From contig NZ_BMGP01000003.1 in the NCBI RefSeq assembly GCF_014640255.1, positions 558,001 to 622,000 on the forward strand: a stretch of DNA of 64,000 bases, given 5' to 3'. Below the pieces are notes generated by a model that saw only the letters and a program-made list of their open reading frames with translations, was not told the origin of the DNA and did no database searches. This stretch comes from Subtercola lobariae. Lineage in GTDB: Bacteria > Actinomycetota > Actinomycetes > Actinomycetales > Microbacteriaceae. This document shows positions 43,200 to 52,399 of this stretch, piece by piece (positions within the stretch are counted from its first letter, which is position 1; each line of letters opens with the position of its first letter). The position numbers and the translations under genes are program-made.

Positions 43200-44125
43200 T
43201 GTGGATATCCTTCCGGTCCACTCTTTAGCAACTTAGCAGTTGCTGTCTCGATGGGGTATTCGACGAACGCGATGTGGGTGGAGTTTGGCGACCAGCTGGG
43301 CACATTGATTGTGCCCTGCCCGCCGAACAGGTGCCGCAGGTCACGTACGTTTGACCCATCGGGGTCGCAGAGTCGAAGAACGACCTCACGATCATCCGGA
43401 TGCCCCTCGGTTTCTGGTGGGAAGCTGATGTACGCAATCGTGGTGCCGTCGGGTGAGATGTGCGGAAACCAGTTGACCCGCTCGTCGTCGCTCAGTTGTT
43501 CTACGCCAGATCCGTCTGGGCGCATGCGGAAGAGCTGTGCGTGACCTGGTCGGGTGCGCTCGCGCTCGGAATTGAAATAGATCCACTCGCCGTCGGGTGA
43601 GTACTCAGACCCGTCGTCGGGGTACTCGTCGTCTGTCAGCTGGGTGTCGGTGCCGCCCGCAGCAGGAACCGTGAAGACGTTTGCTGGCGACCAAACACCG
43701 TCAGCAGGTGCTGCGATGCCGATATAGGCGAGGGTCGATCCGTCGGGACTAACACCGTGCAAGAAATGCAGTCGACCGTCGTTGTCGTTCGTTACGCGTG
43801 TCAGTGGCCCGCCCGTCAGCTGGGCCCGATAGATGTGCCGGTCTTGTGCGGAGACGAACACGTGCTCGCCGTCGGGATCAAGCACATGGTCGTTGTTGAG
43901 TTCGGGGATATCGCCCAGGTCGATGCGCTCGGGCTCTGCGCCGTCACGGAGTTCGAGCCGGAAAAGATGCCCGTCACCATTGATGTAGAGCGTCGAGCCA
44001 TCGAGCGACCAGTTGGGGGCCTCGTACAGAATCTCGCGCGACTCGAAACGCACCTGCTCCTCCCCCGTGTTTACGTCGAGGGTGAGGATGCGTGCCAGTT
44101 GCCCTCGCGCGAGTGTGCGTGCCAT
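43193..44125 (-). CDS. TolB-like/PD40 beta-propeller protein
   Basis: 310 residues with six or more repeats of the WD40-like PD40 blade: SPDGSTLAYI, SPDGEWIYFNSE, SPDGTTIAYIS, SPNSTHIAFVEY. It lacks a signal peptide and the TolB N-domain, so it is a cytosolic propeller, often annotated as a biopolymer-transport protein although that function is not implied. It precedes and overlaps the EEP gene. Confidence 0.85.
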   Translation of the reverse strand: MARTLARGQLARILTLDVNTGEEQVRFESREILYEAPNWSLDGSTLYINGDGHLFRLELRDGAEPERIDLGDIPELNNDHVLDPDGEHVFVSAQDRHIYRAQLTGGPLTRVTNDNDGRLHFLHGVSPDGSTLAYIGIAAPADGVWSPANVFTVPAAGGTDTQLTDDEYPDDGSEYSPDGEWIYFNSERERTRPGHAQLFRMRPDGSGVEQLSDDERVNWFPHISPDGTTIAYISFPPETEGHPDDREVVLRLCDPDGSNVRDLRHLFGGQGTINVPSWSPNSTHIAFVEYPIETATAKLLKSGPEGYPQC

Positions 44126-44143
44126 GGTGCCGTCTTTCTATCG

Positions 44144-44395
44144 AATGCAGATCAAGCAATCGCCGGGCGGCTCCGCGACCAACTCAGCAGCCAGACCATC
44201 GCGTGCCGAAACGTCGCTAGCGATGTGGATCCTGAAGCTGTGCATCAGTTCTCATCTCGGAGCAAACGAACCTCCGCCGGGAATCGTTGAACCTTTTCCA
44301 GCTCAGCGCGTGCTTTCTACAATATTCAGGTTACTGAGGCAACAGCCCTTGCCGAACAGGTCGCCTCAGCCTGGCTCAACGTCGGATCTCACTGA
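44144..44395 (+). pseudogene. possible decayed XRE-type HTH repressor
   Basis: One frame reads NADQAIAGRLRDQLSSQTIA, then SRSKRTSAGNR, an in-frame TGA at 44288-44290, then TFSSSARAFYNIQVTEATAL and AEQVASAWLNVGSH before a stop. The start resembles the first HTH helix of XRE repressors (IAxRLRxxLxxxxI) and the middle the conserved SRSxxGKRTF-L-IAxxLxVT pattern. The match is weak, and no usable start codon is clear. It fits a dead repressor beside the integrase remnant. Confidence 0.3.
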
Positions 44396-44457
44396 AGTCA
44401 ACTCCATACCTCGTTCCGTTGAGGATTCCAGCTAGCGTTGGCGGGTGAGCGAACCCA

Positions 44458-45162
44458 GCCCGAGGAATAAACGTCCCCCCAAAAACACCGAAACGCCGTG
44501 TCTATCTCACCCACGAACAGGCGGATCGCTTGGACGCTAAGTGTGGTCAGAACGAGACACTCGTGCTGTTCCTCGCCTACACGCGCCTGAGGTGGGGTGA
44601 GGCAATTGAGAAGCGAGTCGGATCGCTCGACACACTGCGCCGACGAGTCCTCGTGCAGGTGCACTCGTCACGCGTCGGTGGCCGAATTATTGTCGGCACT
44701 CCGAAGGGCCACGAGGCTCGAAGCGTGCCCCATCCCTCATTCCTCGCCGAGCCGTTGGCGCGGTTATGCGAGGGGAAGTCACGCGATCAGCTTGTGTTCG
44801 GTGACGGCATCACTCACCTCGGAACGCCGTCGTCCCGAGACGGCTGGTACGACTACGCGATTCGCCGACTTCAGACAGCAGATCCCTCCTTTCCGCGCAT
44901 TACGCTCCACGACCAGAGGCACACTGCTGCGAGCCTTGCGATCAGCGCTGGAGCAAACGTGAAGGCCGTACAACGGATGCTCGGCCACAAGTCGGCCGCG
45001 ATGACACTCGACACCTATGCCGATCTTTTCGACGACGATCTCGACGCAGTCACTGACGCGCTCAACGATGCTCGCTCGCGTTCAAAAGCCTCTGCGATTT
45101 CTGCGACACTCTCCCCGGGCCGATCAATCGAGTTTGAAGTGCTGAGCACTACCGGTCTTTGA
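44458..45162 (+). pseudogene. N-terminally truncated tyrosine recombinase (phage-type integrase)
   Basis: The catalytic domain is complete: TRLRWGEA (Arg; relatives have TGLRWGE), PKGHEARSVP, LHDQRHTAASLAI (His and second Arg), LGHKSAAMTLDTYADLF (His and nucleophile Tyr). Homology can be traced back to KTPKRRVYLTHEQADRL near 44482, but the N-terminal arm and core-binding domains are absent and the frame has no good start codon before a TTG at 44530. It therefore looks like the scar of an integrated element. Its 3' end overlaps the DUF1254 gene by 14 bp. Confidence 0.75.
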
Positions 45163-46642
45163 CGCGAATCACATCTGGCATGAGGTAGCTGCCTCCGATG
45201 AGTGACTCATCCGGTACGTATGCACGCACCGCAAGGCAGAACGATCCGTCGGGCGCTGGAAGCCAGTTCGCTCGTGCGTCGTCGGCCTCGGGCACTGCCG
45301 CACCGAGGTAGAGCGTGAGCTTTCCGTCGATGATGCGCAACGCACCAGCATCCAGATACGCCGTACCAAGGTTGACGCGACCGTTGCTCGGGTTGGCGAG
45401 CATAAAGATTTCGGCGTTATACATGGTGATCGACCAGAAGCCGCCTCGTGACGCATCAACGGGTGGCAGATCGTCCGCATCGAAGGTGACCGTGTAGTCC
45501 TCGAGACCGCTCAGCACCTGACCGTCACTGTCGAGCCCGCGTGTCAGGTACAGAGCTTCGTGATAGTCGTTGACGAAAATGTAGATGACCGCGGCGATGG
45601 CTCGCCCGTACCAGTCTGATTCCCACAGGCCGCCGTTGGGCTGGCGCCGCCACCCGTTTCCGACGTCGAGCCCAGCCTGAATGTAGTTCGCCGCGGCGTG
45701 GAGATCGGTGTACGCCGCGGTTGCGACACGATCGAGGATTCCCCGATAGTTGTCGTTCGATTTGTAGAGAGCCACGAGGGCGCGCGCCTGATCGGCCATC
45801 GGAGCGTCGTCGGGCCCGAAGTGCGTGACGAGCTCGAGCATCGATTCAAGATCGGTCCAGAACGATTGCGGTTTCACCCAGTCGGGTCGGCTCGCCGACG
45901 GGTTAGCCGCAATCATCTCAGCCGTGACGCCGGGCGGGAACACTGCGTTGCGAGCGTAACTGTCGTAGGCGAAATCGAACTGCCCCTCGGTGTTCTCGCT
46001 GAACGGATACATGCCCAACTGATTCAGCACCGCTCGAGCGCGCTGTTTGCCTTCTGGGTTTTGTGTTGCGAAGCTGCGGGGCAGCACCGCACCAACCTCG
46101 GTAGGCATGCGCAGCAGTCCGAGGAATCCGTCTGGCACTTCGCCGGCCCATTCCGGCCCCACCATCAAGAATTTACCCCCCGGTGTGGCCGAGGCAGAGC
46201 CGAGTTGATGCACGACATTGGTCATCACATCAACGATCTGGATGGTCCAGTAGTGACCATCCGGAACGTCGGTTGGAGTCTGAACGATCACGGCCTCGCT
46301 GCTGAGGTCGAAGAATCCGGCGCCGTAAATCGTGTCATAGTTCGGCGTCACGACCCAGCGTTGCGCAGGGCTCATGTAGTCACCGAGGCCGCCGGTGTGG
46401 TTCTTCGGCCCGCCCGGCAAGATTCCGAGCATGGTGCCGCGTTGACCGGCCATGATCTGCCACACATTCGTGCGCCCGAACGTATCAACGCCGGGGTAGG
46501 CCCAGTAGAACACCACACGGGCGAGCGCCTCGACATAATTCTCGCTCGCAGACTGCGCCGAGACCCCTGCCGCGTGGGGCAGGTTGGGGTGACCAGGAAG
46601 GAACGATGTCGCCGTCTGCTCAACGCTGATGTGCTCAGTCAT
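45149..46642 (-). CDS. DUF1254/DUF1214 protein
   Basis: 497 residues from an ATG with AGGAGG upstream; a much longer open reading upstream is not used. N-terminal DUF1254 (ARVVFYWAYPGVDTFGRTNVW, TPNYDTIYGAGFFDLSS, VVHQLGSA) and C-terminal DUF1214 (RGGFWSITMYNAEIFMLANPS, SFCLAVRAYVPDESLIGG) are both present. Such proteins are widespread and have no assigned reaction; many are exported, but no signal peptide is evident here. It lies between the integrase scar and the tRNA gene. Confidence 0.87.
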   Translation of the reverse strand: MTEHISVEQTATSFLPGHPNLPHAAGVSAQSASENYVEALARVVFYWAYPGVDTFGRTNVWQIMAGQRGTMLGILPGGPKNHTGGLGDYMSPAQRWVVTPNYDTIYGAGFFDLSSEAVIVQTPTDVPDGHYWTIQIVDVMTNVVHQLGSASATPGGKFLMVGPEWAGEVPDGFLGLLRMPTEVGAVLPRSFATQNPEGKQRARAVLNQLGMYPFSENTEGQFDFAYDSYARNAVFPPGVTAEMIAANPSASRPDWVKPQSFWTDLESMLELVTHFGPDDAPMADQARALVALYKSNDNYRGILDRVATAAYTDLHAAANYIQAGLDVGNGWRRQPNGGLWESDWYGRAIAAVIYIFVNDYHEALYLTRGLDSDGQVLSGLEDYTVTFDADDLPPVDASRGGFWSITMYNAEIFMLANPSNGRVNLGTAYLDAGALRIIDGKLTLYLGAAVPEADDARANWLPAPDGSFCLAVRAYVPDESLIGGSYLMPDVIRVKDR

Positions 46643-46844
46643 CCAGATGCCTCCTCGTAGAGCAACGTCGGTTTTTCCGACAGTCTGAGCGTAGATGCTA
46701 GTGCTCTGACTCCGCGATAGTCCTCGAGCCTCGATTTCTGAACTATCCGAAGAGAACACTCCAGAAACGCTAGAGCAAGCCTGAAACCACTCCATATGAT
46801 CAACCGATATCCAGGGTGATCTGATTACCACTCGGAGATGCAAC

Positions 46845-46888
46845 AAAAAAGGCCCCACTTCCGCATGAATAAGGGGAAGAAGGGCCTT
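46845..46888 (-). terminator. intrinsic terminator after the tRNA gene
   Basis: On the minus strand AAGGCCC, TT, CTTCC, a 12-nt loop, GGAAG, TG, GGGCCTT and a run of T follow each other. The two stem segments (7 and 5 bp) pair perfectly on each side of a 2-nt internal loop, and six Ts end the structure. It starts 10 bp after the tRNA. Confidence 0.85.
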
Positions 46889-46897
46889 CGAGCTGAG

Positions 46898-46971
46898 TAC
46901 CCCCAGAGGGACTCGAACCCTCACTGTGTCGATTTTAAGTCGACTGCCTCTGCCAATTGGGCTATGGGGGC
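46898..46971 (-). tRNA. tRNA with UAA anticodon (leucine), short variable loop
   Basis: 74 nt including the discriminator A. Acceptor GCCCCCA/TGGGGGT (first pair G-U), anticodon arm GTCGA-CTTAAAA-TCGAC giving anticodon UAA (reads UUA), T arm GAGGG-TTCGAGT-CCCTC. CCA is not encoded. The discriminator A and the AATTGGCAGA D-loop are as in bacterial tRNA-Leu, but the variable region is only ACAGT, where tRNA-Leu normally has a long third arm. The gene is 11 bp after the ndh stop codon and may be cut from the ndh transcript. Confidence 0.85.
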
Positions 46972-46982
46972 GACCTGTGCAG

Positions 46983-48389
46983 CTACTCTTTCGAGACAGC
47001 GCCGCCTACGGGCACGGGTGCGCCGGCGGGGCCGGGATGCCCTGCAGCAGCCGGCTCGGCAGCGACAGCCACGCGCGGGCGTGAGGCAAACTCTTCGAAC
47101 GCCGCGCGGGGGTGCACGCGAGCCTCAAGCGAGACGATGTCTCGGCCGAGGAAGAAGTTGAGCACCCAACCCCAGACGACACGGAACTTGCGCTCCCAGC
47201 TCGGCATGGCGAGACCGTGGTAGCCGCGGTGCATGAACCACGCGGGAAGGCCCGTGATGCCGATCTTGCCCGATTGGAAGGCGCCCACGCCGAGCCCGAG
47301 GCCGGCGACCGCGCCCAGGTTCTTGTGCTCGTAGTCTTTGAGGTCTTCACCACGAAGCTCTGAAACGAGGTTCTTCGCGAGCTGTTTGCCCTGGCGAACA
47401 GCGTGCTGAGCGTTCGGCACGCAGAAGCCGCCGACACCACCACCGCTGAGGTCGGGAACAGCAGAAACGTCACCGGCACCCCAGGCGTCGATGACGACCT
47501 CGTCTTTATCGTCGTGCACGCGAAGGTCGGGGCGAACGCGCAGGCGACCGCGCTCTTCGGTGGGCAGGTCGGTGTTCTTGAGCATGGGGCTGGCCATGAC
47601 GCCGGCCGTCCAGACGATGGTGTCGCTCTCGAACGAGACACCGGTCGAGAGCTCGACGAGCCCTCCGACAGCGCCTTGCACTTGGGTTTCGAGGTGAACC
47701 TCGGCACCTCGCTCGGCGAGGTTCTTGACCACCCAGTTCGCGGTCTTCACCGAAACCTCGGGCATGATGCGGCCCATGGCCTCGATGAGGTGGAAGTGGG
47801 TGTCTTCGAACTCGAGCTCAGGGTACTTGTCGAGCAGAGCGCTGGCGAACGAACGCATTTCGGCGAAGATCTCGATGCCCGCGAATCCGCCGCCCACGAC
47901 GACGAAGGTGAGCAGGCGATCGCGTTCGGGGCCTTCGGGCAGCTGTGAGGCCTTGTCGAAGTTGGTCAGAATTCGGTCGCGAATTGCGGTCGCTTCTTCG
48001 ATGGTCTTGAGGCCGATGGCTTCGTCGGCGATGCCGGGAATCGGAAAGGTTCGCGAAACGGCGCCGGCGGTGACCACGATGATGTCGTAGTCGAGCTCGT
48101 ATTGCTCGCCCGCGTTGGGCAGAATGGTGACCGTTTTTTCAGCGTGCGTGATCTTCTCGACCTTGCCCGCGATGACCCTGGTCTTCTTGAGGTGCCGGCG
48201 CAACGAGACCACTGCGTGACGGGGCTCGATCGAACCCGACGCGACCTCCGGCAAGAACGGCTGGTAGGTCATGTAGGGCAGAGGGTCGACGACAGTGACT
48301 TCTGCCTCGCCTGCGCGAAGCCATTTTTCAAGCTTCCAAGCGGTGTAGAAGCCGGCGTAACCGCCGCCGACGATCAAGATTTTGGGCAC
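46983..48389 (-). CDS. ndh: type II NADH dehydrogenase
   Basis: 468 residues from a GTG with GAGGAGA upstream. The FAD motif ILIVGGGYAGFYTAW is at the N-terminus, the NADH motif VVVGGGFAGIEIFAEM near 165, and VVIDAWGAGDVSAVPD is the second FAD motif. The C-terminal helix KFRVVWGWVLNFFLGRD is the membrane-binding part. It passes electrons from NADH to menaquinone without pumping protons. The last 40 residues are an Ala/Pro/Gly tail. The tRNA gene follows on the same strand. Confidence 0.93.
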   Translation of the reverse strand: MPKILIVGGGYAGFYTAWKLEKWLRAGEAEVTVVDPLPYMTYQPFLPEVASGSIEPRHAVVSLRRHLKKTRVIAGKVEKITHAEKTVTILPNAGEQYELDYDIIVVTAGAVSRTFPIPGIADEAIGLKTIEEATAIRDRILTNFDKASQLPEGPERDRLLTFVVVGGGFAGIEIFAEMRSFASALLDKYPELEFEDTHFHLIEAMGRIMPEVSVKTANWVVKNLAERGAEVHLETQVQGAVGGLVELSTGVSFESDTIVWTAGVMASPMLKNTDLPTEERGRLRVRPDLRVHDDKDEVVIDAWGAGDVSAVPDLSGGGVGGFCVPNAQHAVRQGKQLAKNLVSELRGEDLKDYEHKNLGAVAGLGLGVGAFQSGKIGITGLPAWFMHRGYHGLAMPSWERKFRVVWGWVLNFFLGRDIVSLEARVHPRAAFEEFASRPRVAVAAEPAAAGHPGPAGAPVPVGGAVSKE

Positions 48390-48498
48390 AGTGATAGATC
48401 TCCTCAGTGAAGGTATAGCCATAGGCTACTACCTCCGCCACACGCCCCCTGAACCGACTACCAATCGATGATCGGCCGAAGACGAGCGACGAAGCATG

Positions 48499-49032
48499 TT
48501 ATTGGCCCGCACTGGCCCTGTCTTTATTGTAGTCGACGCACTGGCAGACGAGCGGCGACCAGTCACCTTGCGCCAGCGCCAAATCGCCGATGGGGTTCAC
48601 ACCCGGCCCCGCGGCGAGCGAGTGCGCCGCAAGAGCGTGCAGGCACTTCACCCGAACCGGCATTCCGCCGGCCGAGATGCCTTCGATTTCGGGAACGACG
48701 GCGATGCCCTCGCGGTCTGCGAGATAGGTCTCGTGGGCGAGACGGTAGGCATCACGCACGGTCTCATCAGTAGCGAGCAGGTCTTGCAGAACGGGCATCA
48801 CTTGTGTCGCCTCGAGGTCTGACATGGCAGCCGTGGCGGCGGGGTGGCTCAGGTAGTACAGCGTCGGAAACGGCGTGCCGTCATCGAGTCGAGGCGCAGT
48901 AGCGACCACCGTCGGCGCGCCGCAGACGCAGCGAGCCGCGATGCCGAGAACGTTGCGTGCCGGGCGGCCCAGCTGAGCTGAGACGGTGGCGATGTCGGCC
49001 TCGCTTGGCGGGTCGAACGGTGGGGTGGTCAT
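48499..49032 (-). CDS. DUF501 protein
   Basis: 177 residues. The DUF501 features are present: GRPARNVLGIAARCVCGAP (a Cys-x-Cys pair), TPFPTLYYLSHPAATAAMS and the C-terminal VKCLHALAAHSLAAG with NPIGD. The cysteines and histidines could bind a metal. Function unknown, but the position behind ftsB and eno is a conserved actinobacterial order. It starts 7 bp after the ftsB stop. Confidence 0.93.
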   Translation of the reverse strand: MTTPPFDPPSEADIATVSAQLGRPARNVLGIAARCVCGAPTVVATAPRLDDGTPFPTLYYLSHPAATAAMSDLEATQVMPVLQDLLATDETVRDAYRLAHETYLADREGIAVVPEIEGISAGGMPVRVKCLHALAAHSLAAGPGVNPIGDLALAQGDWSPLVCQCVDYNKDRASAGQ

Positions 49033-49039
49033 GAAGTGC

Positions 49040-49633
49040 TCACTGTGTTGGTGCTGGGGTGGGGGCGGGCGTCGCCGGGGCGGGCGTCGCGGGGTCGGCG
49101 GGAGCCGGCGTCGCAGCCCCGAGCTGGTCGGGGGTCTGGTTGCTCAAACCCGCTGTCATGCCCGAGGCGAACAGGGCGGCCATCCAATTGCTCCGGGTCG
49201 ATTGGATGCTCGTACTGACCGGAGCGCTCGAACCGGTCGCATTGGGCGCCGTGTCATTGAGCACGAGAAAACTGGTCTCGCCGGGCATCACGAAATAGAG
49301 CCGCTCGCGTGCCTCGGCCCTGATGTAGGCCGGGTCGCTCCACCGGGCAACCTGGGCTGTGAGCGTGGAGTTCTGCGTTTGGGCCGACTGCAGGTTGTTC
49401 TGCAGGTCTGCGATCTGCTGACGCTGCTCGATGAACACACGCGCGCCCGGAGCGACGATGACCACGAACAGCACGAGCACAATCAGCATGAGCACGGTGA
49501 ACCCCGAGAACCGAATGCTGCGCAGCCAGTTCGTCGATGCGGAACCACCGGCCGCCGCACCAGCGGGAGCCCGGCCGGTGACGTGCACCGGGCGCGAAGA
49601 ACCTGTCGCTGATGTTTTGGCCGGTGGCCTCAT
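49040..49633 (-). CDS. ftsB: FtsB/DivIC-like septum formation protein
   Basis: 197 residues: a polar N-terminus of about 37 residues, one membrane helix (about 44-66), a coiled coil (QRQQIADLQNNLQSAQTQNS, about 70-105), the conserved DPAYIRAEARERLYFVMPGE of the DivIC family, and a Pro/Ala-rich tail ending in repeats of PAPATPAP. It sits in the divisome with FtsL and FtsQ. It lies 32 bp after eno. Confidence 0.88.
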   Translation of the reverse strand: MRPPAKTSATGSSRPVHVTGRAPAGAAAGGSASTNWLRSIRFSGFTVLMLIVLVLFVVIVAPGARVFIEQRQQIADLQNNLQSAQTQNSTLTAQVARWSDPAYIRAEARERLYFVMPGETSFLVLNDTAPNATGSSAPVSTSIQSTRSNWMAALFASGMTAGLSNQTPDQLGAATPAPADPATPAPATPAPTPAPTQ

Positions 49634-49665
49634 GAATTTCCTTGCACTTAGCCCGTGACGAGAGG

Positions 49666-50958
<1,293 letters not shown>

Positions 50959-51090
50959 TCAGGGTTCAAAATGACGGATGACGCGTTCAGCGTGCATCCG
51001 CCGCCCAGTCTAACGACTCGCTGAGAACGCCTGCAGTCGGGGCCTTCGACCTGTGGATGATCGTGCAAACGTCACCCTGTGAAGAAGTGG

Positions 51091-51528
51091 TCAGGCGGCG
51101 AGTTCTTGAACGCCCATGCGGTCGCCGATGAGGTCTGTCGCCTCGGCGAGCACGTCGACCTCGCGGCTGGAGAGGTCGGCGAAGAGGGGTTCGAGGGCGA
51201 CACCGAGGCGGAAGCGCCAGTCGTCGAGCGCGATCTGACCCTTGGGGGCGATGGCGATCTGCCAGGCGCGGGCGTCTGAGCTGTCGGCGATGCGCTTGAT
51301 CCACTCGAGTTCGTTGAGGCCCCGCACGATCTTGGTCATCGTGGGCTGGCTGACGCGGCTCGCGGCGGCCAATTCGCCGAGGCGCATGGGGCCGGCCGAT
51401 GTCAGAACGCTCAGAGTGCGCCAGGCCGCAGGTGAGGTGTTTTCTCCCGTGGCCTGGGCCGCGAGACGGGTAAGACGGTGGGTGACGGTTACGAGGTCGC
51501 CCAAAAGTGCTGATAATTCGCTGTTCAC
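51091..51528 (-). CDS. MarR-family regulator
   Basis: 145 residues from a GTG. Winged helix: MRLGELAAASRVSQPTMTKI then VRGLNELEWIKRIADSSDARAW. Upstream lies the palindrome TATAG-CCGAA-CTATA, a plausible autoregulatory site. The only divergent neighbour is the SHOCT-domain protein gene. It does not belong to the eno transcript, whose promoter lies in the 144-bp gap downstream of this gene. Confidence 0.88.
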   Translation of the reverse strand: MNSELSALLGDLVTVTHRLTRLAAQATGENTSPAAWRTLSVLTSAGPMRLGELAAASRVSQPTMTKIVRGLNELEWIKRIADSSDARAWQIAIAPKGQIALDDWRFRLGVALEPLFADLSSREVDVLAEATDLIGDRMGVQELAA

Positions 51529-51539
51529 TTGATTTATTG

Positions 51540-51554
51540 TATAGCCGAACTATA
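51540..51554. promoter_or_regulatory. palindrome TATAG-N5-CTATA upstream of marR
   Basis: TATAGCCGAACTATA lies 12 bp upstream of the MarR GTG, inside a very AT-rich patch that probably contains the promoter. A MarR dimer site there would give autoregulation. Confidence 0.45.
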
Positions 51555-51686
51555 TATAAACCAAAACCGTTCGCTCAGCGCTTACCCAGCCATTCGATAA
51601 AACAGTGATGTATTCTCATATACGAGCATTTGGCCGACTTCTTGTCGGGAAATTGTCGCGCTCGGGTGAAACATTGGGAGTTTTTC

Positions 51687-52367
51687 ATGGCTTTGTGGGT
51701 TTTGGCGGTCCTACCCGTGATTCTAGTCGGCGTGATTCTTGTCACGACCAGACGTAACGCTCGGCCAAAAAGCGTTCGCAATGGAGTAGTTGGTTCGGCG
51801 TACGTTGTCACAGTACGATCGCATCGGCAATGGGCCAGCTCCGCGCAAGGCTACTGCGACATGGATGTGGTGCTCTCGGCTCCAGGTTTGACACCGGTTG
51901 CTGCCCGTTACTCGCATGCGATCGTGACGTCAAAATGGCCTGAACCCGGAATGACATTGCCCGCGTCGATAGATCCCGCGAATCCCCAGAAGTTCACCAT
52001 TCTGTGGCAGCAACTCAACTCGGGCCCTGAGTCGGGCCATCGTCGCGCAGAAGATATCGCCGCACAAATGAAAGCGCCAGACCGGTCGGCCGCACACGTC
52101 GAAGAAACGCCCGCCCAGGGCGATGAGCGTCAGCAGATATCTCTAAACGGCTCACCGATCGATTCATCCCAAGTGGACACAGAAGCTCTGTGGCGCAACT
52201 TCGATGGTCTGATGGCCGCGGCCAGCTCCTCATCTGCACCTCTGTCGCGCCCCGCCCAAACAACCGACGTCGCACCCCTATTAGACAGGCTTGCCAGCCT
52301 TCGCGATCGTGGAATTTTGACGCAGGCTGAGTTCGAGGCTCAGAAACAGAAGCTCCTCAGCCTCTAA
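51687..52367 (+). CDS. membrane protein with C-terminal SHOCT domain
   Basis: 226 residues from an ATG with TTGGGAG upstream (a longer frame from 51630 lacks a site). One N-terminal membrane helix (residues 2-21), a polar domain of about 100 residues with SYVV-like strands, a disordered stretch, and a C-terminal SHOCT motif LLDRLASLRDRGILTQAEFEAQKQKLL. SHOCT domains mediate oligomerisation or peptide contacts. Function is otherwise unknown. Codon use is less GC-rich than its neighbours. Confidence 0.75.
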   Translation: MALWVLAVLPVILVGVILVTTRRNARPKSVRNGVVGSAYVVTVRSHRQWASSAQGYCDMDVVLSAPGLTPVAARYSHAIVTSKWPEPGMTLPASIDPANPQKFTILWQQLNSGPESGHRRAEDIAAQMKAPDRSAAHVEETPAQGDERQQISLNGSPIDSSQVDTEALWRNFDGLMAAASSSSAPLSRPAQTTDVAPLLDRLASLRDRGILTQAEFEAQKQKLLSL

Positions 52368-52399
52368 TGTCGCTGGTGGCGTAAAAACTGGACTTCACG

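Noticed and set aside
45149-46924. Longer 591-residue version of the DUF1254 protein
   Set aside because: The extra 94 residues run backward through the terminator and tRNA 3' end; the ATG at 46642 has a strong ribosome binding site.
46898-46971. tRNA-Lys or selenocysteine tRNA
   Set aside because: Loop CTTAAAA places UAA at 34-36, which is Leu; selenocysteine tRNA would need UCA and a long acceptor and variable arm.
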